Positions 53,030 to 61,940 of a DNA stretch of 64,000 bases are shown here, one piece after another (position 1 is the stretch's first letter; every line of letters begins with the position of its first letter). Origin of the DNA: Branchiostoma belcheri (lineage: Eukaryota; Chordata; Leptocardii; Amphioxiformes; Branchiostomatidae). The notes beneath the pieces are model-generated. The model made no database searches. It was not told the DNA's origin and worked only from the letters and a program-made list of their open reading frames with translations. The position numbers and the translations under genes were made by a program. The stretch lies in the NCBI RefSeq assembly GCF_001625305.1, contig NW_017804131.1, positions 881,244 to 945,243 of the forward strand. The letters are read 5' to 3'.

Positions 53030-53245
53030 TTGGAGTGTTTGTGTGCGTGTCTGTGTGTGTTTGTGTGTGTGTGTCTGCGTCTCTGTGTGTGCGCGCTTGT
53101 GTGTGTGTGTCTGTTTTGGAGTGTTTATGTGTCCTGATGTGTGTTTGTGTGTGTATGTATGTGTGTGTGCTCGTGTCTGTCTGTGTATGTATGTGTGTAC
53201 GTGTATATGTGTGTGTGTGTACGTGTGTATTTGTAAGTGCGAGGG
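53030..53245. repeat. GT-rich microsatellite
   Basis: About 210 bp dominated by TGTGTG with interruptions. Open frames on both strands (Cys/Val-rich on plus, Thr/His-rich on minus) are artefacts of the repeat. Confidence 0.95.
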
Positions 53246-53999
53246 TGAAACGTACACAGCATAACTGTTTCCTTGCTGAGATGTACCGGTAAGAGGGACG
53301 CAGATATCTCAGCATTATTATATATCGTACACCATAGTATTTACAGTATATGTACTTGTATTAGTCATTTCCACACATGTAAAAAAAATACAATTCAACA
53401 ACGTAAAGTAGTATACCCAAAGCCTTTATTCCGAATATGATAAGTACATTTGCCCTGATAAAAGCTTCAAGTCTTCAAAAATGAAGACATACTTTTGATG
53501 TTGTCACAGTGGTTGTCATTGAAAGTCGACTTTTCTTAAAGTAGGAACTGCATCTAGTAACTTGCCATACATTTGGATGTTCTGACACTGACAGTAAACT
53601 TTGTCAGACATGTATGGTTGCTTCAAGTGCAAGTGAGGAGGATTTTTTTAAACAGCCATCTACTCAGAAAAGGAAAGAAAAGAAAACATAATAAAACACC
53701 TCTGTTCACCTTTTTTTTAAATCGCGATGCAGTTTTAATCTAAACTGCAAAGGAGCGCTCGATGGTACGCCCCACTCAAGCAATCCACGGTTTCACAGAA
53801 CAGAATCAGAACACAAAATGTGAACTTATTTTGATAGTACAGATGATATTAAAGTTTGCCTCACTTAGAGAACATACCTGTGTTTAATGGTGTAAACGTC
53901 AGCACTTTTAGGAGAGATAATTTGGTTGTGTAAAGGAAAACCCCAGTATCCTATACTTTACCAACCTGATGAAACTATTTTCAAAACCCTGTTTTAGAA

Positions 54000-54206
54000 C
54001 TAAGATCTAGAGGCAGACCAAGGAAGACATGGCTGGCATGTGTACTGGAGGATGCCAGGACGACCATGTACCAACCCAGTCTGACTCTAGAGGACCTGAG
54101 GACGATCGCCCACGACCGCCAAGTATGGCGCTGGACGCTGTGCAGACGGAGGGACGACTTTGACGCAGGCCACTCACAGAGAGGAGACCTACTCAAGTAC
54201 AAGTAA
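54000..54206 (+). mobile_element. Non-LTR retrotransposon 3' ORF tail
   Basis: The frame reads LRSRGRPRKTWLACVLEDAR, then LTLEDLRTIAHDRQVWRW and a final TAA at 54204-54206. The RGRPRKTWLxCVxxD...L...AxDRxxWR pattern marks the C-terminus of LINE ORF2. It lies antisense just downstream of the GFP-like gene's stop, possibly inside its 3' UTR. Confidence 0.8.
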
Positions 54207-54261
54207 GTAAGTGTTTTAGAACTATGATTGCCTGAGTCGGGCCATACCAGAGGCTAGCTGC

Positions 54262-54448
54262 TTACTGGCATAGATCAGAGAAGACCTTCTCCCGCTCCAC
54301 CAGGGTGATCTCAGTCTTGGAGGCCTGAATGTCAACCTTCCGGAAGACGAAGAGCGGCATGATGGACTCCAGCCCGGGCTGCAGGTTCTGGGCGAAGGTC
54401 GCGTTGGTCATCACGTTGGCATTGTAGGTGTCGCCTTTCCCCTTCCCG
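54262..54448 (-). CDS. GFP-like gene exon 6 (last), residues 159-220
   Basis: The acceptor is GTACAG|CGGG. The first base completes Thr159, and 61 codons plus TAA follow. It contains MPLFVFRKVDIQASKTEIT and then LVEREKVFSDL, where E210 fits the conserved glutamate next to the chromophore. The first AATAAA-type signal I see downstream on this strand is at 53425-53430, so the 3' UTR may run through the LINE remnant at 54000-54206. That polyadenylation call is an inference. Confidence 0.93.
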
Positions 54449-57400
54449 CTGTACATGGAGAGATGGAAATGTTGTCATGTTGAACAAGCAAATTCTAACA
54501 TCGTGTTCTAACGATCATAAGGGTAAATGTATAATCTTATCTAGACTGATACCTCTGTAAATAGCCTTACAATTCAGCCCTCCACGGCTACCAGGAGGCA
54601 TGTATGTATTTTGCTAATTGATAAGGTCTAATAAACTAGTCCACTCCTACCACTACTACTACTATACTACTACTACTGAAGTGTTTTTTTCACACAAAAG
54701 TCATTGACAGTCGACAATTTTGTTTGACTGAATTGCGTGGTCATATGTGGCTCAGATCTTAAACCGTTAGGCCACTGAAGTAACCATTTGGCTACCAGTT
54801 CTCTATTGGTTACAGGGTTAGGCAGCAGGGAGAAGGTTAACCTTTAGCACACTGAAATAGCCGTTTGAATGTTGAATAAAGTTTGAAGCCCCTTACGTGA
54901 AAGTCCAGACGTTGTCGCTGCCGATGGTCCTGTCGCCGAGAACCTGCAGCCGCTCCACGTTGTTATCATGAGCCTGGACAGAGTTGGTCATCACAGGGCC
55001 ATCGTCAGGGAACCCGGAGCCGACAACCTGCAACATCGATAGATCGTCAATAAATCGATCGATGAATCAATCAATCAATCAATCAATCAATAATTAATCA
55101 GTCGCTCCACGTTGTTATCATGAGCCTGGAGAGAGTTGATCATCACAGGGGCATCGTTAGGGAACCCGGAACCGACAACCTGCAACATCGATAGATCGTC
55201 AATAAATCGATCGATTAATCAATCAATTAATAATTAATCAATCAATCGCTCCACGTTGTTGTCATGGGCCTGGGCCTGGGCATGGTAAGGAAAGCATTTA
55301 GTACCGTTTATGTTACATTACCCTCGAGCGATGGCACATGATGTCTAAACGTCTGTCTGACTTTCTGACCTAAAACTGGGACCTGGATAACATGACTGGT
55401 GTCCAGTCTATCGCGGTTGGGGCAGGCTTTCTTCGGGGCTCTAATAGTTTTCCCCCGACCAGTACAACAGTTGGGAGTTGATTCGGCCCATCAATCTCCC
55501 GCCGTGACAAACCTACCTGGGAACCTAGCTGATATGATGAGTCAGGCGAGGAGGAGCTCCTGCTAGCCTCCGTAGCAGGCTTATAAGACTGGGGGTTTGG
55601 TGGTCTTCGGCTGTTTTCTGATTAGCCAGTTCTAAAAGGGCAATGTTGTCTATATGCAATCAGAAAACAGCACATAATAGCTCCCAAAGAAGTCCACCCA
55701 ACCCCCCACCCAAACCACCCAGTTTTTGGCATGCTATGGAGGCTAGGCTTTTGCGGCCCCGAAGAAAACCCTCCCAAACCACGATAGACTGGATTGACCA
55801 GGTAACCTGGGGCTCTTAAGGGTCGATGAGCCATGTCATATGGTTACATGTCATGGGAGAAAAGGACAAGCATTTTGTTTTGTTCAACATAATTGATTAA
55901 CCGCCTTCAGGCATAACGCATGTGCCCTAGTTTTGTATAGTCAAGCTGTGTAAGACCAGACTTTAAGGTTTGATCCACTCACACCGGGAAGGACTCCTAC
56001 TCTTTCTTGATGAGGTCTTAAACATGTGTGAAGTGTGGCTCTCCTCAAACACGGGACTTTCTTTGCATTTCATCCTAGAGGACGTCCCTAAACGAAGCTA
56101 GGTACTCATTTTCACTTAAGTCGAGTGTGTAAAGAGTGCTTTTCCAACGAAAGACAACATTGGAGACTGCCAGGGATTCGAACTAACCATAATACCGTAT
56201 TGGCTACCCTTGTTTTTTTTTTCAAAATAACAAGACGTATTTATCGTTGAAGAGATTCATTTGTCACGTATAGATACAGTTACTTGTGAATTCTTTCATC
56301 AGTGACAACTTTGGAAGGATAAGGATACTAAGACGTATTTACTCTTTACTTTTCTGTACGTTTACGTTTAGTGAGAACTGTCAAATATTTACCATTATGT
56401 AGGTCTTGGACTCTCATTTGAATAAAGATAGAACTTTTTTTAAACTGTGAGAGGAATGTCATGGGAGAGGCAAAGTTTGTCATTAAAATAAAACGTATTT
56501 ACTCCTGATTGTTCTCTTCGTTAGCGTTTAGTAACTAAGCATTGTCAAACATTTCGCCGTTAGGTGGTTGTTGGTGTCTCGTTTTAATAAAAATAAACCT
56601 TTTTAAATGTGAGAGGGATGTGATTTAGAGTTTAGAGAGATTTAGAGCGAGAGAGTTTATCATAGAATGCTGTCTTTTCTTCGTTGGGTCTTCCCTGTTA
56701 AGAGCATATGTTTGTACGAAGGATACAAGAACAACCCCAATTTGGAACAAACTGTCACCAGCCACAGTAAACAGCAGCTCAGTAAATGTATTCAAGACCA
56801 AGTTGGCTATAGAGTGGAAGGACCACCCTGATAGACATGGATACGTCTTCTCCTACTAAATGCCCAAACTGTCTACACCACGAAGACGGCCTCATTACCC
56901 AGTAAGGGTACCTAATGGTCTGGATTCAGGTGAATATTCAGGTGAATATAAAGTAGAGTTTTATATTGAAAAGTTGAGACTCACGTGGAACTCTCCCTTG
57001 ATCTTGTTGCCCTCGTAGGTGTAGCGGAAGTTGATGCTCATCACTCCGCCGTCCTCGAAATGGAACGTACGGTGCTTCTCGTACCTGCAACAACACACGG
57101 GGAGTATTGTTTGTTTTTAGGTGTCAAAATAACAGTACATAAGATTCAGGGAGTTTTGGAGACAGTTTTAGTTCCTGAAAATTGTCTGCATACATATTTG
57201 TACACAATCTCTAGCTGTCTGTTGTTAATGAATGAATGAATAAACTATATTGCTCGACAATCGTACATGTACATGTACATAGTACAATGTGTGGCAGAAA
57301 ATCAACAAGGGTACATGGCTAATGTATTCTATAGTTATAACTACAAAATAGTATGACATTTATAACAGTATCCTATATATGTGTTACAATATAGCACTGT

Positions 57401-59262
57401 ATGGATGATTTAGTCTTGCGTTTGGAACGAAGTACAGGAATACAAGAATTGATCTATGTCGACGGATATGGGAGTTGGACATGGCAACAAATTGCATACT
57501 TCAACAAGCGTTACTTAAGTGCCCAGAAGTGGTCCACGTGGCTTTGCACTGAGTAGACGTATTTTTAATAAATGCAATAAGTATTTAAAACATCGCAAAA
57601 CTTACCCTCCGTTCTTGATGGCGTTTTGGTAGGGAGACTTCCCGCTGGGGAAGGGTAGGTACTGGTGGTAGCCGTACCCCAGGTTAGGCCCCAGGATAAC
57701 GCCGGAGAAGGGCAGAGGACCTTTGGTGGATCGCACGGTGGTCTGCAACGATCCCTGCATGGTTCGGACACAGGTTTGAGACGTTTCGTTAGTACTGGTC
57801 TTACTAGACCTAAGCTTAGGGACACATTTCCAAACCGGGGTCCGCCCTAAACAAGCTCTCAGCCAGAGGTTTATGACCCGCAGCCCAAGAACTTTCGGAG
57901 CCGGGCGGCGGCCTCCAGGAGCGCGGTTTGTATGAACGAAAAATCAACAATTCATATCAATAATATAAAAAAGAAACAGTGCCCATTATTAAGAACTTTT
58001 CTGTGCTTTGTTGTCTTTTGTATCGTACTTTTCGTTTCCAAAAGCTGTCCGACAGGGCCCGGTGTGGGAAATGTGACCTAAACATTACTAGACTTACTAG
58101 TCTAAAGTCTACAGCAAGGCCACGAAATACATGGCGGAGGACTTTTCAAAAAGATCTGAGAAGGGTGAACATCCCCTGAGAGAAGACAGAGTCAGTAGTG
58201 TCAGATAACAGGAAGTGGAAACTTGCTGCCCGATGTGCCATCAGGCACATACAGGAGCAAGTAATAAGGTCTAAGGTAAGTCTTACTGCATTTACTATTT
58301 ATTAAGCCCGTCATCCATTCAGAATATTCCCACCACCACCACCCAACCAACCAACCAACCAAGGTTGACTGTAAAATTCGGCAAGAGTCTGAACAGATTT
58401 AGGCCAGGCCTACCTTTCGACACCAATAGAATAGAATTTGAGTGAAATTTGAGTCAAATATGAATAGAAAAGCCGTACTTACATCCTTCGGGTTTCCGCT
58501 GCCGCCTCCCACCATGTCGAAGGCATGTCCGTTGATGGTGCCGAAGATGTGGCAATCGTGAGTGGTAGGCAGAGACTGTGACAAAACCGTGCAACATTCT
58601 TACAATTTCATTGCAACAAACAGCAAGATAGGCGCAACTGCTTACTGCAGTGAGATAGTTGTCAAATAGGCCTACAGCCTACTATCCAACAAGCCAAATT
58701 GCAGGCTATAGAAACATATTTTCGCCACTTCCACACAAAAATCCGTGTCTCCACGTCGATGTTGAGGGGCTCAAAACCCACCAGAAATTTTGCTATCACG
58801 GTTTACTTGTATAGCAGGGCTTTTAATTGCAAAACGTACCGGCGAAATCTGTCCATTGCTACAAAGGTACAAGGTGAAATGACTAGGCTTACATTCGAAG
58901 TTCTAAAACACTGCCAAAGTTTTAAAGCAATATGATTAGTATACCGAACTGCAAGCTTGCTTTCAACCGGCAAATTTACCGGCGAAAAATATCCAAAACC
59001 ATTTGGATTAAACCGAGAAAAGAGGAACATACAAGGTAAATATGAATAGCTTTTTATGGGAAGTTCAAAAGGACAGGCAAAGTTTTTCAAGCCGTACGCT
59101 CATTATAACGAGCTGTAAGCTTGCTTTCAACTGGCAAATGCACCGGCAAAAAATGTCCCAAACTATCCGCCAATAGATTAAAACGGTAACAAAGGCACAA
59201 AGTGAACATGTACAGGTTTACATAGTTCTAAAATACAGACAAAGTTTCTAAAGTCGTACCAT
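54262..59262 (-). CDS. GFP-like fluorescent protein, complete six-exon gene
   Basis: Encodes a lancelet-type GFP-like protein: an 11-strand beta-can whose central helix matures autocatalytically into a chromophore. Coding exons, in transcription order, are 59260-59262 (ATG only), 58483-58575, 57606-57754, 56985-57084, 54897-55027 and 54262-54448. All junctions are GT-AG with phases 0, 0, 2, 0, 2 and give one open frame of 220 residues, the usual length of lancelet FPs. The chromophore tripeptide is G58-Y59-G60 in the context NLGYGYHQY. R87, in HRTFHFEDG, fits the conserved chromophore arginine, and E210, in LVEREK, fits the conserved glutamate. DDGPVMTNS in exon 5 is another family hallmark. 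No frameshift, stop or missing key residue is seen. The emission colour cannot be predicted. A TATA box and a triplicated element lie upstream. An orphan last exon of a paralogue faces it at 52701. The family assignment is very secure; the exact transcript ends are inferred. Confidence 0.95.
54897..55027 (-). CDS. GFP-like gene exon 5, residues 116-158
   Basis: The acceptor is TTGCAG|GTTGTC and the donor AC|GTAAGG (phase 2). The exon encodes GSGFPDDGPVMTNSVQAHD and onward, containing the family's GxGFPxDGPVMTN signature. Its acceptor half, with adjoining intron, is copied further upstream in the same intron (see the tandem unit at 54951-55285). Confidence 0.92.
54951..55285. repeat. Tandem partial duplication of GFP exon 5 and its intron flank
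   Basis: A unit starting CGCTCCACGTTGTT begins at 54951, 55103 and 55247. The first two copies are 152 and 144 bp, and the third is truncated after about 35 bp. The unit covers the acceptor-side half of exon 5 plus adjoining intron with an AATC-rich tail. Copy 2 keeps the acceptor (TTGCAG|GTTGTCGGTTCC) but lacks the exon's donor half, so it is a decoy or pseudo-exon in intron 4. There are a few substitutions between copies. Confidence 0.85.
55060..55100. repeat. AATC/TCAA microsatellite
   Basis: About eight tandem ATCA-type tetramers run through 55066-55092, and a shorter version lies near 55217-55246. They form the tail of the duplicated exon 5 unit in intron 4 of the GFP-like gene. Confidence 0.8.
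55565..55746. mobile_element. MITE-like element in GFP intron 4
   Basis: Starts with GCCTCCGTAGCAGGC and ends with the inverted GCATGCTATGGAGGCT. It contains CTGGGGGTTTGGTGGTCTT and TTGTCTATATGCAATCAGAA, both repeated at 60033-60180. About 180 bp, non-coding. Confidence 0.65.
56100..56195. repeat. Dispersed tRNA-related (SINE-like) repeat
   Basis: GTACTCATTTTCACTTAAG, GAGTGTGTAAAGAGTGCTTT and CCAGGGATTCGAACTAACC, with the order and spacing of 18171 and 49890. It lies in intron 4 of the GFP-like gene. Confidence 0.5.
56985..57084 (-). CDS. GFP-like gene exon 4, residues 82-115
   Basis: The acceptor is TTGCAG|GTACGAG and the donor CAC|GTGAGT. The first base completes Gly82, and 33 codons follow. 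HRTFHFEDGG carries the likely conserved arginine R87, and INFRYTYEGNKIKGEF follows the usual beta-strand pattern. Confidence 0.93.
57606..57754 (-). CDS. GFP-like gene exon 3 with GYG chromophore
   Basis: The acceptor is ATGCAG|GGATCG and the donor GG|GTAAG (phase 2). The 49 complete codons contain VRSTKGPLPFSGVILGP followed by NLGYGYHQYLPFP, which is the central helix with the chromophore tripeptide GYG at residues 58-60. The proline-rich segments before and after it match the family. Confidence 0.95.
58003..58070 (+). repeat. Dispersed repeat, copy B
   Basis: TTTGTTGTCTTTTGTATCG, TACTTTTCGTTTCC and CTGTCCGACAGGGC match 39062-39135 (minus). It may be the 5'-flanking part of the LINE tail that follows. 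Confidence 0.65.
58117..58275 (+). mobile_element. Non-LTR retrotransposon 3' ORF tail, with in-frame stop
   Basis: The frame reads RPRNTWRRTFQKDLRRVNIP, a TGA that probably replaces a Trp codon, then EKTESVVSDNRKWKLAARCA and IRHIQEQV. Same family ending as 39783. It lies in intron 2 of the GFP-like gene, opposite to its direction of transcription. Confidence 0.75.
58483..58575 (-). CDS. GFP-like gene exon 2, residues 2-32
   Basis: The acceptor ...GTCACAG precedes TCTCTGCC and the donor is GAT|GTAAGT; both flanking introns are phase 0. The exon encodes 31 residues including HIFGTINGHAFDMVG, the first beta strands, with the HIFG-INGxxFDMVG pattern typical of lancelet FPs. Confidence 0.93.
58800..59262. 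repeat. Degenerate tandem triplication in GFP intron 1
   Basis: Three diverged units of about 155 bp lie at roughly 58800-58945, 58946-59108 and 59109-59262. Shared landmarks on the + strand are AAGCTTGCTTTCAAC, CCGGCRAAAAATRTCC, an ACAAGGT/CACAAAGTG block and CAAAGTTT. In gene orientation the youngest-looking unit starts at the exon 1 splice donor, and the second unit retains a donor-like GTACGG. The match is by eye and the oldest unit is weak. Confidence 0.6.
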
Positions 59263-59350
59263 GATTGCCCCGAGTTGTAGTTGAGTCGAGTTGAAGTCAG
59301 AAGTCGTCTCAGAATTTGAAGATCTTTGGAGGACGTTCTCTTCGCAGAGT
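59260..59350 (-). CDS. GFP-like gene exon 1: 5' UTR plus start codon
   Basis: The ATG at 59260-59262 is followed immediately by a splice donor (ATG|GTACGA), so this exon contributes only the initiator methionine. Reading through instead would give a stop after four codons. The next exon opens at a clean CAG acceptor with SLPTTHDCHIFG, which aligns with the family's N-terminus directly after Met. The outer limit, about 59350, is inferred from a TATA box some 25-30 bases upstream. Most of the exon is UTR. Confidence 0.75.
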
Positions 59351-59372
59351 GCGGTACAATGCCGGGCCCCGC

Positions 59373-59381
59373 CTTTTTATA
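59373..59381 (-). promoter_or_regulatory. TATA box of the GFP-like gene
   Basis: TATAAAAAG reads on the minus strand about 110 bases upstream of the ATG, which places the transcription start near 59350. It is the only strong TATA element immediately upstream of the gene and is followed by a GC-rich GGCGGGGCC stretch. Confidence 0.75.
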
Positions 59382-59438
59382 CACTTTCTGACCAAAAGTG
59401 GGAGGAGCTATTTTGTTTTGGATGTACGTTTAATTACG

Positions 59439-59516
59439 ATCATATGATCATCTTGTGAGCTTCAATCATATGATCGTCTTGAGATCTTTAGTCATATGAT
59501 CGTCTTGTGATACTTA
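59439..59516 (-). promoter_or_regulatory. Three 26-bp direct repeats upstream of the GFP promoter
   Basis: Copies start at 59439, 59465 and 59491, a strict 26-bp period. Each copy contains TCATATGAT followed by CRTCTTG. The core TCATATGA is palindromic and includes an E-box (CATATG). The array ends about 60 bp upstream of the TATA box, a promoter-proximal enhancer position. The repeats are directly visible; the regulatory role and the binding factor are inference. Confidence 0.6.
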
Positions 59517-60032
59517 CCGTAAATCTTCAAAAAAACTTCCCTTTAATCTTTGAGAATCATAACAATTAGAATCATACTGTACATGTCAAGGACGAAGAAT
59601 ACAAAAAAAGCATCGGCCGATTCTGCCCTACTTTTTCCATACAGTCGGCCAGGTGGCAGTTTTCCCAACAGAGACAAACCTTTTGAAAACCTTCTTGGGA
59701 ATTCGTTTGCTATTGCAAAAAGAGAGAAGGAAACTATGTTTTATGGAGAATACAGGGACTAGATGTCTTTGAAAGTTTTACTTACTTAGTCTAGTGGTTT
59801 TAACGATTTCTTGAAACGTCAGTATTGTTTGTATTTTTTCCCAACATTGAAAACTCTGTCGAGCGCTCAGTCACATTCGTAATAAGGTCTTGATGGCGTA
59901 GTAGATAAAGTCTTTTATAGTTTAAACAGGCTAGGACAGAACGTTAACCAACCGACGTCAAGGCTTTAAAACACCATTTCCGTAACAAGACTGCATTTTG
60001 CATGCACATATGTCTGAAGAACGCACTCAGTT
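59517..60032. other. Upstream flank of the GFP-like gene, nothing recognised
   Basis: AT-rich DNA. A frame at 59550-59762 (+) has no family motif. Confidence 0.4.
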
Positions 60033-60180
60033 AGCCTTCGTAGCAGGCTTATAGAACTGGGGGTTTGGTGGTCTTGGGCTGTTTTCTTATTAGCCTAGTT
60101 CTAAAAAAACGGGGGTAATTCAACCTGGCCGGCTATGTTGTCTATATGCAATCAGAAAATAGTACATAAAATCTCCCAAA
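60033..60180. repeat. Second copy of the MITE-like repeat of intron 4
   Basis: AGCCTTCGTAGCAGGCTTAT, CTGGGGGTTTGGTGGTCTTG and TTGTCTATATGCAATCAGAA match 55565-55690. An insertion of about 30 bp (GGGGGTAATTCAACCTGG...) separates the halves. The far inverted end is not found. Confidence 0.7.
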
Positions 60181-60190
60181 GACATTGAAG

Positions 60191-60292
60191 ACCCCATAAA
60201 ATCCTGTAGACCTGTAGGGCGAACACCCCATAAAATCCTGTAGACCTGTAGGGCGAACACCCCATAAAATCCTGTAGACCTGTAGGGCGAAC
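60191..60292. repeat. Perfect 34-bp tandem repeat, three copies
   Basis: Copies start at 60191, 60225 and 60259, each with ACCCCATAAAATCC then TGTAGACCTGTAGGGCGAAC. They are identical, so recent. Confidence 0.95.
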
Positions 60293-61077
60293 GCACAGCA
60301 CCTGGGACTGGTGTCCCACTTACACTAAATGTTGTTCTAAGGTTCTAAACCTTCAAAGAAGAAGAGACTCAATGCATATTTGGGGTTTTCGTTCATATCA
60401 ATGGCAAAAAAAGATCAGTAAACTATGAGCCTTGAAAATGGACACAACTCATCAAGTTCTGATGACTCTCACAAACTGTGGAACACTAAACACTTATGTC
60501 TATTTGTGTATTTTTTTCAATATTAAAAGGGCTTTCAATGATAGAATATTCAGTCAGCTTGTGACAAATAACAATGATATCGGTGCACTTGTCTACGGCC
60601 GATTTTTTTTTAATTTCAAAAAGGCTGCAGAGTTTCAAAATTGACAGAGAATCGAGCGTATTTTACCAATCTATCATGTCACATTTGACAGTGGTGTCAT
60701 GGCACTTGGCAGCCAGATCATTCATTTCTGATCTCAACCCTGTAATCAACTGTAATTAACTGTAATCACCCATTCATACCTGATCTCATACCTATATTCA
60801 GCCATGCCTTCAGGTGGTTTGAGATGGGAACAAAACGTGAGAACTGGAAACTGGACATGCACCTGCATCGTGTGATGTCACATCATTGAACCTGCTTTTC
60901 AATATGATAACCTCTGTTCAAATACCACTAAAAAGACTTATCGGGTTTCACTTTACTAGTATTTACACATATAGATGCGAACAAAACATGATAACTGGAA
61001 ATAAGACTCGTCCCTGCATCAAGTCACATCGCAGGGATTTGTACATAGTTTAGCTATACATATGTTCTGAAAAAAAA
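60293..61077. other. Non-genic interval
   Basis: Short frames only. It may be degenerate 5' sequence of the LINE that follows, but no endonuclease motif is recognisable. Confidence 0.35.
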
Positions 61078-61332
61078 GACGATGCCAACAATTATAGGAG
61101 AATCGCCATTTCAAGCTGTCTAGGAAAACTTTTCACCTATGTGCTTAATAAAAGACTAATGACATTTCTGGAAAGCATTTCATAAATCATAAAACCAAAC
61201 CGGACAGGCTTTTGCAAGAACTACAGAACATCAAACAATATTTTCATATTAAAAACAATGATTTCCTCAACTGGAAAACGTCTTTTTGCTTGTTTTGTCG
61301 ACTTTCCAAGGCATTTCATTCACTCTGGTGAT
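61078..61332 (+). mobile_element. LINE reverse transcriptase domain remnant
   Basis: The frame reads NNYRRIAISSCLGKLFTYVL, then NKRLMTFLE, a stop, NRTGFCKNYRTSNNIFILKT and LFACFVDFPRHF. These correspond to the NYRPI...LGKxF...R...Q.GF..xxST.D.I..L and FxDFxxAFD blocks of non-LTR reverse transcriptases. The FVDFPRHF block has lost the conserved AFD. One in-frame stop; pseudogene. Confidence 0.85.
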
Positions 61333-61337
61333 TCTTT

Positions 61338-61940
61338 CATATTTATACTATCACTGAAGCCCCCCCCCCCATGCCAATAACTTTATAACCTACTCCTTTG
61401 TGACCTGTTCTTTAAAGACATCCAATTCAATTTCAGTGTGGCAAATATTCTGAATAAGGCGATCTGTATAATATTGACACATGCTATCCCACATTGGCAC
61501 ATTTGAATCAGTATTTCATACTTTAGGCATTTAAAACTACAAACTTGAAACTTTTTTTGCAGAAACAAGCCCCAAGATAAAGTCCTTCATTTTTGGAGAA
61601 GCGCCGTAAAAAACAATCCAGGTCCTTCCAGTAACAGTTTTTTTGGTCAGAATTTTGGGCATTTTTGCTCCATAAATGTCGATATACATTGGGACAGTGT
61701 TGTTTCAACTATGTAGATAAGTGACTAGAGTATTGAACTGCACTGGTTAAAACAAATTCATAACAAGAGTTCCGAGATCTCATACCTCTATGAAATATGG
61801 TCTTGATATGTAAATGTAAATTGTAAGTATTTTTCAAACAAATCAAATACAGATTTTTCCATATCTATACTATCACTGAAGCCCACTCCATGTCCATAGC
61901 CTCATAACCTACTTTCTTGTGACCTGTTCTTTAAAACAAA
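61338..61940. repeat. Direct repeat pair about 520 bp apart
   Basis: 61342-61415 and 61862-61938 share TATACTATCACTGAAGCCC, CATAACCTACT and TGTGACCTGTTCTTTAAA. The first copy has a C-run of about 12 inserted. Non-coding. Confidence 0.8.

Noticed and set aside
52931..53315. Four overlapping Cys/Val- or Thr/His-rich frames
   Set aside because: They are translations of the GT microsatellite and not genes.
57565..57850. 86-codon minus and 61-codon plus frames
   Set aside because: They are alternative frames of GFP exon 3; the spliced frame with GYG explains the sequence.
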